From NCBI RefSeq assembly GCF_019145205.1, contig NZ_JAHSTT010000001.1, positions 744,001 through 808,000 on the forward strand: 64,000 nt of DNA, given 5' to 3'. The notes beneath the pieces are model-generated. The model was given only the letters and a program-made list of their open reading frames with translations. It did not search any database and had not been told where the DNA came from. Shown here one piece after another: positions 53,597 to 63,460 of the stretch (positions are counted from its first letter, which is position 1; each line of letters begins with the position of its first letter). A program made the translations under genes and the position numbers. The stretch is from Pseudomonas khavaziana. GTDB lineage: Bacteria > Pseudomonadota > Gammaproteobacteria > Pseudomonadales > Pseudomonadaceae.

Positions 53597-54502
53597 ATGG
53601 ATCGTCTTCAAGCAATGCGCGTGTTTGTCACCGTGGTCGACCTGGGCAGCCAGTCTGCCGCCGCCGATCATCTGGACCTGTCGCGGCCGGTGGTGTCACG
53701 CTACCTGGCCGAACTGGAGGACTGGGTCGGCGCGCGGCTGCTGCACCGCACCACACGCAAGCTCAGCCTCACCGCCGCCGGCAGCGAAACCCTGCCGCGC
53801 TGTCGGCAATTGCTGGAACTGTGTGGTGATATGCAGGCCGCCGTCAGTGAGCCCGATGACGCGCCCCGAGGCTTGCTGCGCCTGAGTGTCAGCACCTCGT
53901 TCGGCCAGGCGCAATTGGGCGCGGCCATTGCCGAGTACGTCAAACGCTATCCGTTGGTGACGGTCGACCTGCAGATGCTCGATCGCACGGTGAATCTGGT
54001 GGATGAGCGCATTGACCTGGCGATCCGCACCAGCAATGACCTGGACCCGAACCTGATCGCCCGGCGCTTGACCGTATGCCGCTCGGTGGTCTGCGCCACA
54101 CCGGCCTATCTGCGCGAGCATCCAGCCCCGCAGAAAGTCGAAGACCTGGCCCGGCACAATTGCCTGACCCACTCTTATTTCGGCAAGAGCCTGTGGCATT
54201 TCGAAGAACAGGGCGAACACGTGTCGGTGCCGGTGCACGGCAATATCACGGCCAACGAGGCCGGCACGTTATTGCGTATCACCCTGGCCGGGGCAGGGGT
54301 GGCGATGCTCCCCAGTTACCAGGCCGGCGACTTGATCCGCAGTGGTGAACTGGTGCGCTTATTACCAGAAGCTGAGCCGCGGCAGATGAACATTTATGCG
54401 GTGTATGCCTCGCGCAAGCACATGCCCTCGGCGCTGCGCAGCCTGCTGGATTTCCTGGTGCTGCGGTTTCCCGAAGAGCCCGCATGGGACATCGGGCTCT
54501 GA
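53597..54502 (+). CDS. LysR-family regulator
   Basis: The 301-residue protein has a winged helix with DRLQAMRVFVTVVDLGSQSA, then LDLSRPVVSRYLAELE. The substrate domain belongs to the large CrgA/YafC-like subgroup. It is divergent from the MBL-NmrA pair by 105 bases, which suggests it controls them. Length is normal. Confidence 0.91.
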   Translation: MDRLQAMRVFVTVVDLGSQSAAADHLDLSRPVVSRYLAELEDWVGARLLHRTTRKLSLTAAGSETLPRCRQLLELCGDMQAAVSEPDDAPRGLLRLSVSTSFGQAQLGAAIAEYVKRYPLVTVDLQMLDRTVNLVDERIDLAIRTSNDLDPNLIARRLTVCRSVVCATPAYLREHPAPQKVEDLARHNCLTHSYFGKSLWHFEEQGEHVSVPVHGNITANEAGTLLRITLAGAGVAMLPSYQAGDLIRSGELVRLLPEAEPRQMNIYAVYASRKHMPSALRSLLDFLVLRFPEEPAWDIGL

Positions 54503-54604
54503 GCGCGCTATAAACGCGCTGAATGGCAACCAATCATGGCAACTTGCCCTAGCTGACCTATGCTTTAAACAGCACCCTGTAGATCGGGTCCGGAGGGCAG
54601 TGCC

Positions 54605-54784
54605 ATGAGTATTAAAACCCGCAAATACCTGACGATTTTCTCCCTCTGCGCATTGGCGACGGCGCTGTATGGCACTGCCGCCTATCGCGTCGAGCAAACG
54701 CGCATGCAGCCGGCGGCGTTCGCCATCAGCTGCCATCAGGATCAATGCGTGCCGCGCAGCGGCAGTTTCAGCGCACTCCGGTAG
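54605..54784 (+). CDS. 59-residue membrane-anchored peptide
   Basis: The frame runs from the ATG at 54605 to TAG at 54782-54784. A textbook GGAGGG ribosome binding site lies 7 bases upstream. The protein has one N-terminal hydrophobic helix (YLTIFSLCALATALYGTAA) that could be an anchor or uncleaved signal. A short tail with two cysteines (SCHQDQC) follows. Its last 17 bases overlap convergent pobR. Function is unknown. The Cys pair would be exported if the helix is a signal anchor. Confidence 0.72.
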   Translation: MSIKTRKYLTIFSLCALATALYGTAAYRVEQTRMQPAAFAISCHQDQCVPRSGSFSALR

Positions 54785-55652
54785 GCTGCTCGGCCTTTAA
54801 CTGCTCGCGAAAGGCCTTGGGCGAAAACCCGACTCGGCGGCGAAACAGCCGCGAGAAGTTGGTCGGGTCAGAAAAACCCAGCACCTCGGACATCTCATTG
54901 ATGGTCATGCTGGTGTAGGTCAGCAAGCGCTTGGCTTCCAGCAACTGACGATCATGCATGATCTGCAACGCCGGTTGCCCGCCCAACTCCCGACACGTGC
55001 CATTCAAGTGTGAGACCGAGATGCCCAGCTTGTGGGCCAAGTCTTCAATCTTGGGATGCTCACGGTAATGCTGCTCGACCAGCTGGGTGAAGCGGCGGAA
55101 ATACTCACGACCCCGCGGTGCCCGGGGATGGCGGCGCTGGATCGCCTGGCGACTGACCCACACCAGCAGCACGCTCACCAGGGCATGCAGCATCATGTCC
55201 CGGGCCGGTTGATCATCGGCGTATTCGTCCTGCAAACGGGCAAAAAGCCTGTTCAGGTAGTCGCTGTCCTTGCCTGCCGGGTAACTGCCGAGGGTTTGCA
55301 AACCATCGATGGTGTCGCCCAATTGCGCCTGCAAGTGGCTGACCAGCGGCGCCGAGAGGGTCACGACATAACCTTGTACATCTTCAGAAAAACGAAAGCC
55401 ATGCACACAGAGCGGCGGCAGCACTTGCAGGCTCGACTCGTTGAGGGTGGTGCGCTGGCCTTCGATTTCCAGTTGTGCCTGGCCTTTGTGCACATACAGC
55501 AACTGACACAGGTCCGCGTGCCGGTGGGGCTGGATTTCCCACTGGTATTCCCGACTGCGCCGGGAAATAGTTTCGCAGTGCAACAAATCGGGCGTCGGCC
55601 ACTGCTGGCTTTCCCCGTAAAGCTTGAAGACCGGAATCGCGGTTTTGGTCAT
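54768..55652 (-). CDS. pobR: AraC-family regulator PobR
   Basis: The 294-residue protein has an N-terminal cupin sensor (EIQPHRHADLCQLLYV) and two C-terminal helix-turn-helix motifs (KIEDLAHKLGISVSHLNGTC and TINEMSEVLGFSDPTNFSRL). It is divergent from pobA, the standard pobR/pobA arrangement. PobR activates pobA in response to 4-hydroxybenzoate. Confidence 0.92.
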   Translation of the reverse strand: MTKTAIPVFKLYGESQQWPTPDLLHCETISRRSREYQWEIQPHRHADLCQLLYVHKGQAQLEIEGQRTTLNESSLQVLPPLCVHGFRFSEDVQGYVVTLSAPLVSHLQAQLGDTIDGLQTLGSYPAGKDSDYLNRLFARLQDEYADDQPARDMMLHALVSVLLVWVSRQAIQRRHPRAPRGREYFRRFTQLVEQHYREHPKIEDLAHKLGISVSHLNGTCRELGGQPALQIMHDRQLLEAKRLLTYTSMTINEMSEVLGFSDPTNFSRLFRRRVGFSPKAFREQLKAEQPTGVR

Positions 55653-55811
55653 GGTTTCAATCCGATACTCAGGATAGTGGTTCGGTAATCGCCCCGATTG
55701 GCGAAAAGTGCAGGCTTTGAGGCAGTTTTCACCTTCTTATGCTGCTCACTCAAGTGAAAAATGTCAGCCACAAGTCCACTGACAACTCTTTCACTCGATC
55801 CGTTCGAATGA

Positions 55812-57026
<1,215 letters not shown>

Positions 57027-57092
57027 CCTGCTATCGTATCGAGCATTCCCGCGGGCGACCTTTTCCTGCGGGCCTTGCTCGAAGGTTCTGCC

Positions 57093-58610
57093 GTGACTCA
57101 CCTCAATCAGCCCGCTCCAACCGTTCCCGCCGTGCGCAGCATCCTTGCTGCACTGATGATGGCGATCTTCCTCGGTGCCTTGGACCAGACCATTGTCGCC
57201 GTGTCCATGCCGGCCATTTCCGCGCAGTTCCATGACGTCAACCTGCTGGCCTGGGTGATCTCCGGCTACATGGTGGCGATGACCGTGGCGGTGCCGATCT
57301 ACGGCAAGCTCGGCGACCTGTATGGGCGCCGGCCGATGATGCTGATCGGCATGGGCGTGTTCACCCTGGCGTCGCTGTTCTGTGGCATGGCGCAGAGCAT
57401 GGAACAATTGGTGCTGGCGCGAATTCTCCAGGGCATCGGTGCCGGCGGGATGATCTCGGTCAGCCAGGCAATCATCGGCGACATCATTCCCCCACGCGAA
57501 CGCGGCCGTTACCAGGGCTACTTCAGCAGCATGTACGCGGTAGCCAGCGTGGCCGGGCCGGTGCTGGGCGGCTATATGACCGAGTACCTGTCGTGGCGCT
57601 GGGTGTTTTTGATCAACCTGCCATTGGGTGCAGGCGCCTGGTACGTGGCCCATCGCACCCTGGTGGGGCTGCCGGTGCCGCAGCGCAAGCCGATCATCGA
57701 TTACCTCGGCACGGTGCTGATGATCATCGGCCTGACCGCGTTGCTGCTGGGTATCACGCAAATCGGCCAGGGCCATCATTGGCGCGATGACGAAGTGCTG
57801 GGGTTGCTGGCCTGCGCACTGCTGGCGCTGAGCGTGTTTGTGTGGCACGAGCGCCGGGCCCGCGAGCCATTGCTGCCCATGCACCTGTTCGCCAACCGCA
57901 GCGCGGTGTTGTGCTGGTGCACGATTTTCTTCACCAGCTTCCAGGCGATTTCCCTGACCGTATTGATGCCCCTGCGTTACCAGACCGTGACCGGTTCAGG
58001 CGCCGACAGCGCGGCCCTGCACCTGCTGCCACTGGCGATGGGTCTACCGATGGGGGCGTATTTCGCCGGGCGCATGACCTCGGTGACCGGCCGCTATAAA
58101 CCCATGATCCTCAGTGGCGCATTGTTGAGCCCCTTGGCCATTCTTGGCATGGCCTACAGCGCGCCCCAGGCGATGGTGATCACCGCCGTATTCATGTTGC
58201 TGTGCGGGATCGCCGCGGGCATGCAGTTCCCCACCTCATTGGTAGGCACGCAGAACTCGGTGGAGCAACGGGACATCGGCGTCGCCACCAGCACCACCAA
58301 CCTGTTCCGCTCCCTGGGCGGGGCCGTCGGGGTGGCGTGCATGTCGGCGCTGCTGCTGGCGTTGTTGCACGATTCCAGTTTTGCCCACTTGACCAGCGGC
58401 GCGCTGGTGGCCGAAGGCAGCTCCGGCAACGTCTTGCTCGACGGCCTCAACGCCGCCCCGGGCCCGGCCCAGGATGCGTTGCGTGGGGAGTTGGCGGTGA
58501 CGTTCCGGCATTTGCTGATGGTGAGCGCGGCGGTGTCGTTGCTCGGGTTGGCGGCGGCGATAGCGATGCCGAACCGGGTGCTGCGCGGCCGGGAAGACAA
58601 AGCCCGCTAA
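57093..58610 (+). CDS. MFS drug/metabolite exporter, DHA2 (EmrB/QacA) family
   Basis: The 505-residue protein starts at a GTG preceded by GAAGG at good spacing. A TTG at 57075 lies before that site. Fourteen membrane helices are predicted. The family motifs LDQTIVAVSMPAI in helix 1 and GKLGDLYGRRP in the first cytoplasmic loop are present. It is 66 bases after pobA, so cotranscription is possible and it might move an aromatic acid. DHA2 proteins usually export toxic compounds. Confidence 0.88.
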   Translation: MTHLNQPAPTVPAVRSILAALMMAIFLGALDQTIVAVSMPAISAQFHDVNLLAWVISGYMVAMTVAVPIYGKLGDLYGRRPMMLIGMGVFTLASLFCGMAQSMEQLVLARILQGIGAGGMISVSQAIIGDIIPPRERGRYQGYFSSMYAVASVAGPVLGGYMTEYLSWRWVFLINLPLGAGAWYVAHRTLVGLPVPQRKPIIDYLGTVLMIIGLTALLLGITQIGQGHHWRDDEVLGLLACALLALSVFVWHERRAREPLLPMHLFANRSAVLCWCTIFFTSFQAISLTVLMPLRYQTVTGSGADSAALHLLPLAMGLPMGAYFAGRMTSVTGRYKPMILSGALLSPLAILGMAYSAPQAMVITAVFMLLCGIAAGMQFPTSLVGTQNSVEQRDIGVATSTTNLFRSLGGAVGVACMSALLLALLHDSSFAHLTSGALVAEGSSGNVLLDGLNAAPGPAQDALRGELAVTFRHLLMVSAAVSLLGLAAAIAMPNRVLRGREDKAR

Positions 58611-58646
58611 CTGACACCCTCAAAGTCCAAATGAATGCAGGAGGTC

Positions 58647-58743
58647 AAAATGTGGGAGGGGGCTTGCTCCCGATAGCGGTGGATCAGTCAGAATATTTTT
58701 GACTGATACACCGCTATCGGGAGCAAGCCCCCTCCCACATTTT
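58647..58743. repeat. Long REP (BIME-like) palindrome between convergent genes
   Basis: 58647-58681 and 58709-58743 are perfect inverted copies over 35 bases (AAAATGTGGGAGGGGGCTTG... and reverse). The inner TCAGTCA/TGACTGA extends the stem. It lies between the DHA2 gene and the Cache gene and may act as a bidirectional terminator. Confidence 0.92.
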
Positions 58744-58757
58744 AATTGCATTCCAGG

Positions 58758-59597
58758 TCAGGGGCTGTAGTAACCCACTGCCACCATGAAATGCCCGGTC
58801 TTGCGCACATAAGCGTGCTTGTTCTCGACCTTGCCGGTCACCGGGTTCCTCCAGCGGTACTCGTATTCCCCCTGGTCCTGCTCGGCCATCAGCTTGAGGA
58901 TCGGCTCACCCACCGGCTTGCCGTCCGGGTCCTTGATCTTGCCGAAGTCGGTATTGACCAGGCGCAGGTTGGTACCGTGGGCCACATAACGTTGGGTATC
59001 CAGGTCGACCACAAATACATACAGGTCATCCTGCAGGAAACCGCCCTGCAAGGAATTGATCGCCTTGAGTGTGCCGGTTTCGTCCTTCACCAGCGCATTC
59101 ACCGCTTTGTTGCGCAGCGCTCGCGCCTGTTCCGGCGTGGCCCGGGGCAGGTAATAGCCGACCGCGAGGATGCGTTCGCCCACCCGCTGATAAAACACGT
59201 GCTTGTGTTCGACCTTGCCGTCATTCCAGTTCTGCCAACGATAGTCAGCCTGTTGGATGCCCTGGCCTTCGGGCACCTTGAGCGCGTCCTTGAATGACTG
59301 ACGCAAATCCGGCCCGAGTACCTCGGACACATCGCGACCGATCAATGCAGAGGAGGGGCCGCCACTGGCGAGCAGTACGCCCCGGGTATCGACCACAAAC
59401 ACATAGCGGTCCTGGTCGATGAATTCGCCTTGGCGGCTGAACGCGGCAAAGGCTTTGTCGCCTTGCTGGTGGTAGTACGCCAAGGCCTTTTCCAGCAGGG
59501 CCTTGGCGGCTTGGGCGTCCGCTTCCTGAGCCGGGTCGGCATGCACCTGGCTGCAACACAACAGCAGCAGCCAGGTGATTCGAAGCAGTGTGTTCAT
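58758..59597 (-). CDS. Periplasmic protein with two Cache domains
   Basis: The 279-residue precursor has a signal peptide (about 1-20, CSQVHA) and two tandem sCache_2-type domains. Each carries a phrase of the form DRYVFVVDTRGVLLASGG (first) and DDLYVFVVDLDTQRYVAHG (second). Both end in VGYYLP or VGYYSP. Unlike chemoreceptors or kinases it has no membrane or output domain, so it is a free periplasmic ligand-binding protein. It starts 55 bases after cynS on the same strand and may belong to the cyn operon. Confidence 0.85.
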   Translation of the reverse strand: MNTLLRITWLLLLCCSQVHADPAQEADAQAAKALLEKALAYYHQQGDKAFAAFSRQGEFIDQDRYVFVVDTRGVLLASGGPSSALIGRDVSEVLGPDLRQSFKDALKVPEGQGIQQADYRWQNWNDGKVEHKHVFYQRVGERILAVGYYLPRATPEQARALRNKAVNALVKDETGTLKAINSLQGGFLQDDLYVFVVDLDTQRYVAHGTNLRLVNTDFGKIKDPDGKPVGEPILKLMAEQDQGEYEYRWRNPVTGKVENKHAYVRKTGHFMVAVGYYSP

Positions 59598-59652
59598 TTA
59601 CCCGTCCCTCGATCTTGTTGATGTGCCAAGAGCGTAGACGGTTGCCGGGTAA

Positions 59653-60123
59653 TCAGAAGGGTTTGGTCGGCAGGTATTTGCCGTCCAGGGTGATGACCGC
59701 ACGGGAACCGCCGTCCGGGTCTTCGACTTTCTTGATGTCCAGCTTGAAATTGATGGCGCTGATGATGCCGTCGCCAAACTGTTCATGCACCAAGGCTTTT
59801 AGGGTGGAGCCGTAGACCTGCAGCATTTCGTAGAAACGGTACATGGTCGGATCCGTCGGCACGCCGCCTGGGAAGCTGCCGCGCAGAGGCACGCTTTGCA
59901 GCAGGCGGCTGGCGTCCTGGTCGAGGCCGAGTTTGTCGCACACGATGTCTGCGGCGTCCTTGGGCAGCGGGTGCTGGCCGAGCAGGGCGGCCGTGACGAA
60001 GGCCAGGCTCAGGCCGGTGCCGTCGGTGAGGTCCTGCCAGGACAGGTTCTTGCGCGCCTTGAGGTCGATAATGGTGTCCGCCAGGGCCAGGCGTGGGGTT
60101 TGGGCGAATTGGGATTGCAACAT
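59653..60123 (-). CDS. cynS: Cyanate hydratase (cyanase)
   Basis: The 156-residue enzyme converts cyanate plus bicarbonate to ammonia and CO2. Catalytic R96, E99 and S122 are in place with E. coli numbering (MYRFYEML and DGIISAINF). Length equals the family standard. It follows cynT by 27 bases. Confidence 0.98.
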   Translation of the reverse strand: MLQSQFAQTPRLALADTIIDLKARKNLSWQDLTDGTGLSLAFVTAALLGQHPLPKDAADIVCDKLGLDQDASRLLQSVPLRGSFPGGVPTDPTMYRFYEMLQVYGSTLKALVHEQFGDGIISAINFKLDIKKVEDPDGGSRAVITLDGKYLPTKPF

Positions 60124-60150
60124 GGTGACGTCCTCTTGGTTAAGTCAGGT

Positions 60151-60792
60151 TCAGGCGGCGTGGGCACGGGTGGCTGGATGGTCGAGCAGGGAGACGAAGC
60201 GTCCAGTGCGCCCATCCAAAGCGTCGATGCCGCCGGTTTCGATGTCATAGACCCAGCCATGCAGGTTCATCCGGCCTTGTTCCAGGGCCAGGGCTACGCT
60301 GGGGTGGGTCTTGAGATTAGCCAATTGGGCGACTACGTTTTCGCGCACCAATGCCTCCAGGCGTGCAGCGTCCGAGACGTGCTGGCGTGAAGCGTTGATC
60401 ACCCTGGCCGACTCGGCATGGCGTAACCAGTTGGCCACGGCCGGCAAGTGGTTCAGGCATGTGCAGGTGGAAATCGCGGTCATTGCGCCGCAGTCCGAAT
60501 GCCCGCAGATCACAATGTCGCTGACGCCGAGTACCGCGACCGCATATTCGACCGTGGCTGACACGCCGCCCGGCTCCGGCCCGTAGGACGGCACTATGTT
60601 GCCGGCATTGCGGATGACGAACAGATCGCCGGGCTCCTGCTGGGTCAAAAGTTCCGGGACTACACGGCTGTCGGAGCAGGACACGAACAAGGTGCCAGGG
60701 TTTTGCGTGGTCGCCAGGTGTTTGAACAGGTCGCTGCGCTGGGTAAAGGCTTCAGCCTGGAATTTGCGAAAGCCGTCGATGAGATGCTGCAT
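60151..60792 (-). CDS. cynT: Beta-class carbonic anhydrase CynT
   Basis: The 213-residue enzyme has zinc ligands C39, H98 and C101 (VSCSDSRV and [10 protein letters not shown]) and the Asp-Arg dyad D41-R43. It returns bicarbonate to cyanase and prevents its depletion as CO2. AAGGAG precedes the ATG at 60792. It is first in the cynTS unit, divergent from cynR. Confidence 0.95.
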   Translation of the reverse strand: MQHLIDGFRKFQAEAFTQRSDLFKHLATTQNPGTLFVSCSDSRVVPELLTQQEPGDLFVIRNAGNIVPSYGPEPGGVSATVEYAVAVLGVSDIVICGHSDCGAMTAISTCTCLNHLPAVANWLRHAESARVINASRQHVSDAARLEALVRENVVAQLANLKTHPSVALALEQGRMNLHGWVYDIETGGIDALDGRTGRFVSLLDHPATRAHAA

Positions 60793-60871
60793 GGTGGTTC
60801 TCCTTGCGTCGCTGGTGGGGCAAGGATGGAAGTTTTCAGCTATAGCGTCCAAGACCGGTTTATTATGCTTT

Positions 60872-60890
60872 CTATAAGTCGTTCCTATAG
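60872..60890. promoter_or_regulatory. Candidate CynR binding site
   Basis: CTATA-N9-TATAG is a perfect interrupted palindrome in the cynT-cynR intergenic region, 15 bases before the cynR start. It fits the LysR T-N11-A rule. The assignment is inference. Confidence 0.5.
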
Positions 60891-60904
60891 CTGGAGCATT
60901 GTCG

Positions 60905-61789
60905 ATGCTGTTGCGCCATATCCGTTATTTGCTGGCCGTCGCCGAGCACCGCAATTTCACCCGCGCAGCCGAAGCGTTGCATGTATCGCAGCCGACCTTG
61001 TCGCAGCAGATCAAGCAACTTGAAGAAAGCCTGGGCGCGCCGCTGCTTGACCGCTCCGGGCGCAGCGTCAGCTTGACCGATGCAGGGCAAGCCTATGTGC
61101 GCTTTGCACGGCTGGCCTTGCAAGACCTACAGGCCGGCACCCGCGCCATTCACGATGTGCAAGACCTCAGCCGCGGGCATTTGCGCCTGGCGATGACGCC
61201 GACCTTTACCGCCTACCTGATCGGCCCGCTGCTGGCGCGGTTCAACCGGCTGTATCCGGGCATTACTTTGAGCATCGAAGAACTGACCCAGGACCGCATC
61301 GAAGTCGCCCTGGGCGAGGATCTGCTGGATATCGGCATCGGATTTACCGGCGAGCATGGGCCAGACATCGAGTGTGAGGCGCTATTTGTCGAAGAGTTGA
61401 GTGTGGTCGTGGGGAGCACACACTCCGAATTGATTCGCCTCGATTGGCTCGAGCAGCCGCTGGTGCTACTGAATACGGGCTTCGCCACCCGCCGTCATAT
61501 CGATGACTATTGCCGCCGGCAAGGTGTGAAACCCCGCATCGCCATGGAAGCCAACTCCATCAGCGCAATCATCGAAATCGTGCGCAATACGCCACTGGCA
61601 ACCGTCCTGCCCCAGGCACTGGCCGAGGCGCAGACGGGCTTGCACGCCGTGACCATCGACCCACCGTTGCCGCAGCGTACTGCCGCACTATTGAGCCGCA
61701 AGGGCGCCTACCGCAGTGCCGCCTGCAGGGCGTTCGTCGAGTTGATCAAGGCGCCGAGTGGAGGGGCAAGCGCGTTTTACCTGGTGTAA
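60905..61789 (+). CDS. cynR: LysR-family regulator CynR
   Basis: The 294-residue protein opens [20 protein letters not shown], then [19 protein letters not shown], characteristic of CynR. It is divergent from cynT as in E. coli, where CynR activates the operon in the presence of cyanate. I chose the ATG at 60905 with GGAG upstream. A TTG two codons earlier is possible. Confidence 0.92.
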   Translation: MLLRHIRYLLAVAEHRNFTRAAEALHVSQPTLSQQIKQLEESLGAPLLDRSGRSVSLTDAGQAYVRFARLALQDLQAGTRAIHDVQDLSRGHLRLAMTPTFTAYLIGPLLARFNRLYPGITLSIEELTQDRIEVALGEDLLDIGIGFTGEHGPDIECEALFVEELSVVVGSTHSELIRLDWLEQPLVLLNTGFATRRHIDDYCRRQGVKPRIAMEANSISAIIEIVRNTPLATVLPQALAEAQTGLHAVTIDPPLPQRTAALLSRKGAYRSAACRAFVELIKAPSGGASAFYLV

Positions 61790-61800
61790 GACAAGCAAAG

Positions 61801-62280
61801 TGTGGGAGGGGGCTTGCTCCCGATAGCGGTGTGTCAGGCGTAGATTTATTAGCTGAGCCACTGCAATCGGGGGCAAGCCCCCTCTTATCAAACTTCAAAT
61901 AATATACTGATTTTAAAGAGTTAAAATTTAGTCTTAACACCGGATATTTTGGAGGCGGCCCGGGTTGCTGCGCGACGGCGCCACGTCGACGATGTGACCG
62001 GGTTGTTGGGTTGTTGGGGCGAGTACATATCCGTTGCTTAGGTAACGGCCACTATAGGTTCCGCCCTTACGGCGGCTTACTTTTGCCTGGGCCGGCATTC
62101 CGGCCTTTCAAAAGTGAGCCGCTGTAAAAGCGGAACCATAAGTGGCCGTTGCCCAAATAACGGATATGTACCCAGGACGAAAACCAACATCCTGCTCGGC
62201 TGTCAGGCCGCCACGGGAGCAAGCTCCCTAGTTTGCTGCGCGACAGCGTCACATCGAAGATGTGGTGGGGGCTCCCACAT
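61801..62280. repeat. Composite palindromic repeat, copy C
   Basis: The outer ends TGTGGGAGG (61801) and CTCCCACAT (about 62272-62280) are inverted. The inner 33-bp stem is at 62021-62053 with 62141-62173. Left and core parts match copy B, and the right part matches copy A in reverse. A short hairpin GGCCGGCATTCCGGCC lies in the loop. The region between cynR and the PheC-like gene otherwise holds nothing. Confidence 0.9.
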
Positions 62281-62310
62281 TTTGACCGCGGTGTACCCGT
62301 TGGATCGCCA

Positions 62311-63084
62311 TCAAGGCGCAGCCAACCACTGACTGACCACTCCCTCATACACACCGGTTGCTACGCTCAGGTGCAGCCACTGATCCACATAACTCTTCCA
62401 GGCCACATCATCGCGAGGCAGCAGGAAGGCTTTTTCACTGTATTGCATCGGTTGCTCCGGGTTGACCGCACACAACCCAGGCTTGAGCTTCTGCTGGTAG
62501 CGCGCCTCGCTGGCGTCGGTGATCATCACGTCGGCCTTGCCTGCCAGCAATTGGTCAAAAATCGTCACATTGTCATGCAGGCGAATCTGCGTTTTGGCCA
62601 GGTGGGCGCGGGCAAACACTTCGTTGGTGCCGCCTGCCGGCTCGATCACCCGCACCTGAGGCTGATTGATCTGTTCGACTGTCTGGTAGCGCTGCACGTC
62701 GGCGCAGCGCACCAGCGGGATCTTGCCGTCGACTCCGAGGGACTGGCTGAAGAAGGCTTGTTTCTGGCGCTCCAGCGACACGGAAATACCGCCCACGGCG
62801 ATGTCGCAACGTCGGGCAAGGAAGTCCGGCATCAGGGTTTTCCAGGTCGTAGGCACCCAGTTGACCTTGGCGTTGAGGCTCTTGGCCAGGGATTCGGCCA
62901 TGGCAATGTCAATGCCTTCATAGCGGCCGTCGGTACGCAACGAGGTGTAGGGTTTATAGTCGCCGGTGGTGCAGACGGTAAGGGTGCCGCGCTGAAGTAC
63001 TTCATCCAGGCGCGAGGCGGTGGTGTCGGCCTGGGCGGTGCTTGCCAGGGTCGCCAGTACACAGAGGGCTAGAGGCACTTTCAT
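62311..63084 (-). CDS. Periplasmic binding-protein-fold protein, cyclohexadienyl dehydratase (PheC)-like
   Basis: The 257-residue precursor has a signal peptide (about 1-19, STAQA). It has the solute-binding fold with TGDYKPYTSLRTDG, CDIAVGGISVSLERQKQAFF, EPAGGTNEVFARAHL and EKAFLLPRD. These phrases match the periplasmic cyclohexadienyl/arogenate dehydratase PheC family closely. Such enzymes make phenylpyruvate or phenylalanine outside the cytoplasm. An amino-acid-binding role remains possible. It is divergent from the glutamine-synthetase-like gene. Confidence 0.82.
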   Translation of the reverse strand: MKVPLALCVLATLASTAQADTTASRLDEVLQRGTLTVCTTGDYKPYTSLRTDGRYEGIDIAMAESLAKSLNAKVNWVPTTWKTLMPDFLARRCDIAVGGISVSLERQKQAFFSQSLGVDGKIPLVRCADVQRYQTVEQINQPQVRVIEPAGGTNEVFARAHLAKTQIRLHDNVTIFDQLLAGKADVMITDASEARYQQKLKPGLCAVNPEQPMQYSEKAFLLPRDDVAWKSYVDQWLHLSVATGVYEGVVSQWLAAP

Positions 63085-63460
63085 GGGAGTCGAATCCTTG
63101 GAGGCCATGCGGGGGGCGGCCATTATTTCCAGCAGAGCGCCAAGGTAGCAAGCGGCGGCGAATGTTTGGCCGCATTGCAACAAAACGTTATAGAACCTGG
63201 ATCTAACTCGCGACCAACGCGTGCTAAGGTGCCGGGCATCTACCTCAATGTGATTTGCGCATGGACGGTTCTTCCCCTCATCCCGCGACATTGCCCGTGC
63301 CCGGCCCGGCCGATATTGAGGCGCTACCCTCCGAACTGGCCTTCTGGGCCTTGTTTCACTGCCGACACGCACGCCCACCCGATACCTTTTCCTACGTTGA
63401 TCTATCCAATGGATGACGCACTTGTGCGCATCTGCCTGACCCAAACGTATGAGAATTCCC
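63085..63460. other. Divergent promoter region of the PheC-like and glutamine-synthetase-like genes
   Basis: These 376 bases hold the promoters of both genes and one possible short reading frame (63261-63416). No repeat or terminator is visible. Confidence 0.5.
63261..63416 (+). CDS. Possible 51-residue leader reading frame
   Basis: The frame runs from ATG at 63261 to TGA at 63414, 44 bases before the next gene. It starts MDGSSPHPATLPVPGPADIE and continues with a Trp/Phe/Leu segment. Many third positions are G/C, but no ribosome binding site is evident. It may be a remnant, a leader peptide or chance. Confidence 0.22.
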   Translation: MDGSSPHPATLPVPGPADIEALPSELAFWALFHCRHARPPDTFSYVDLSNG

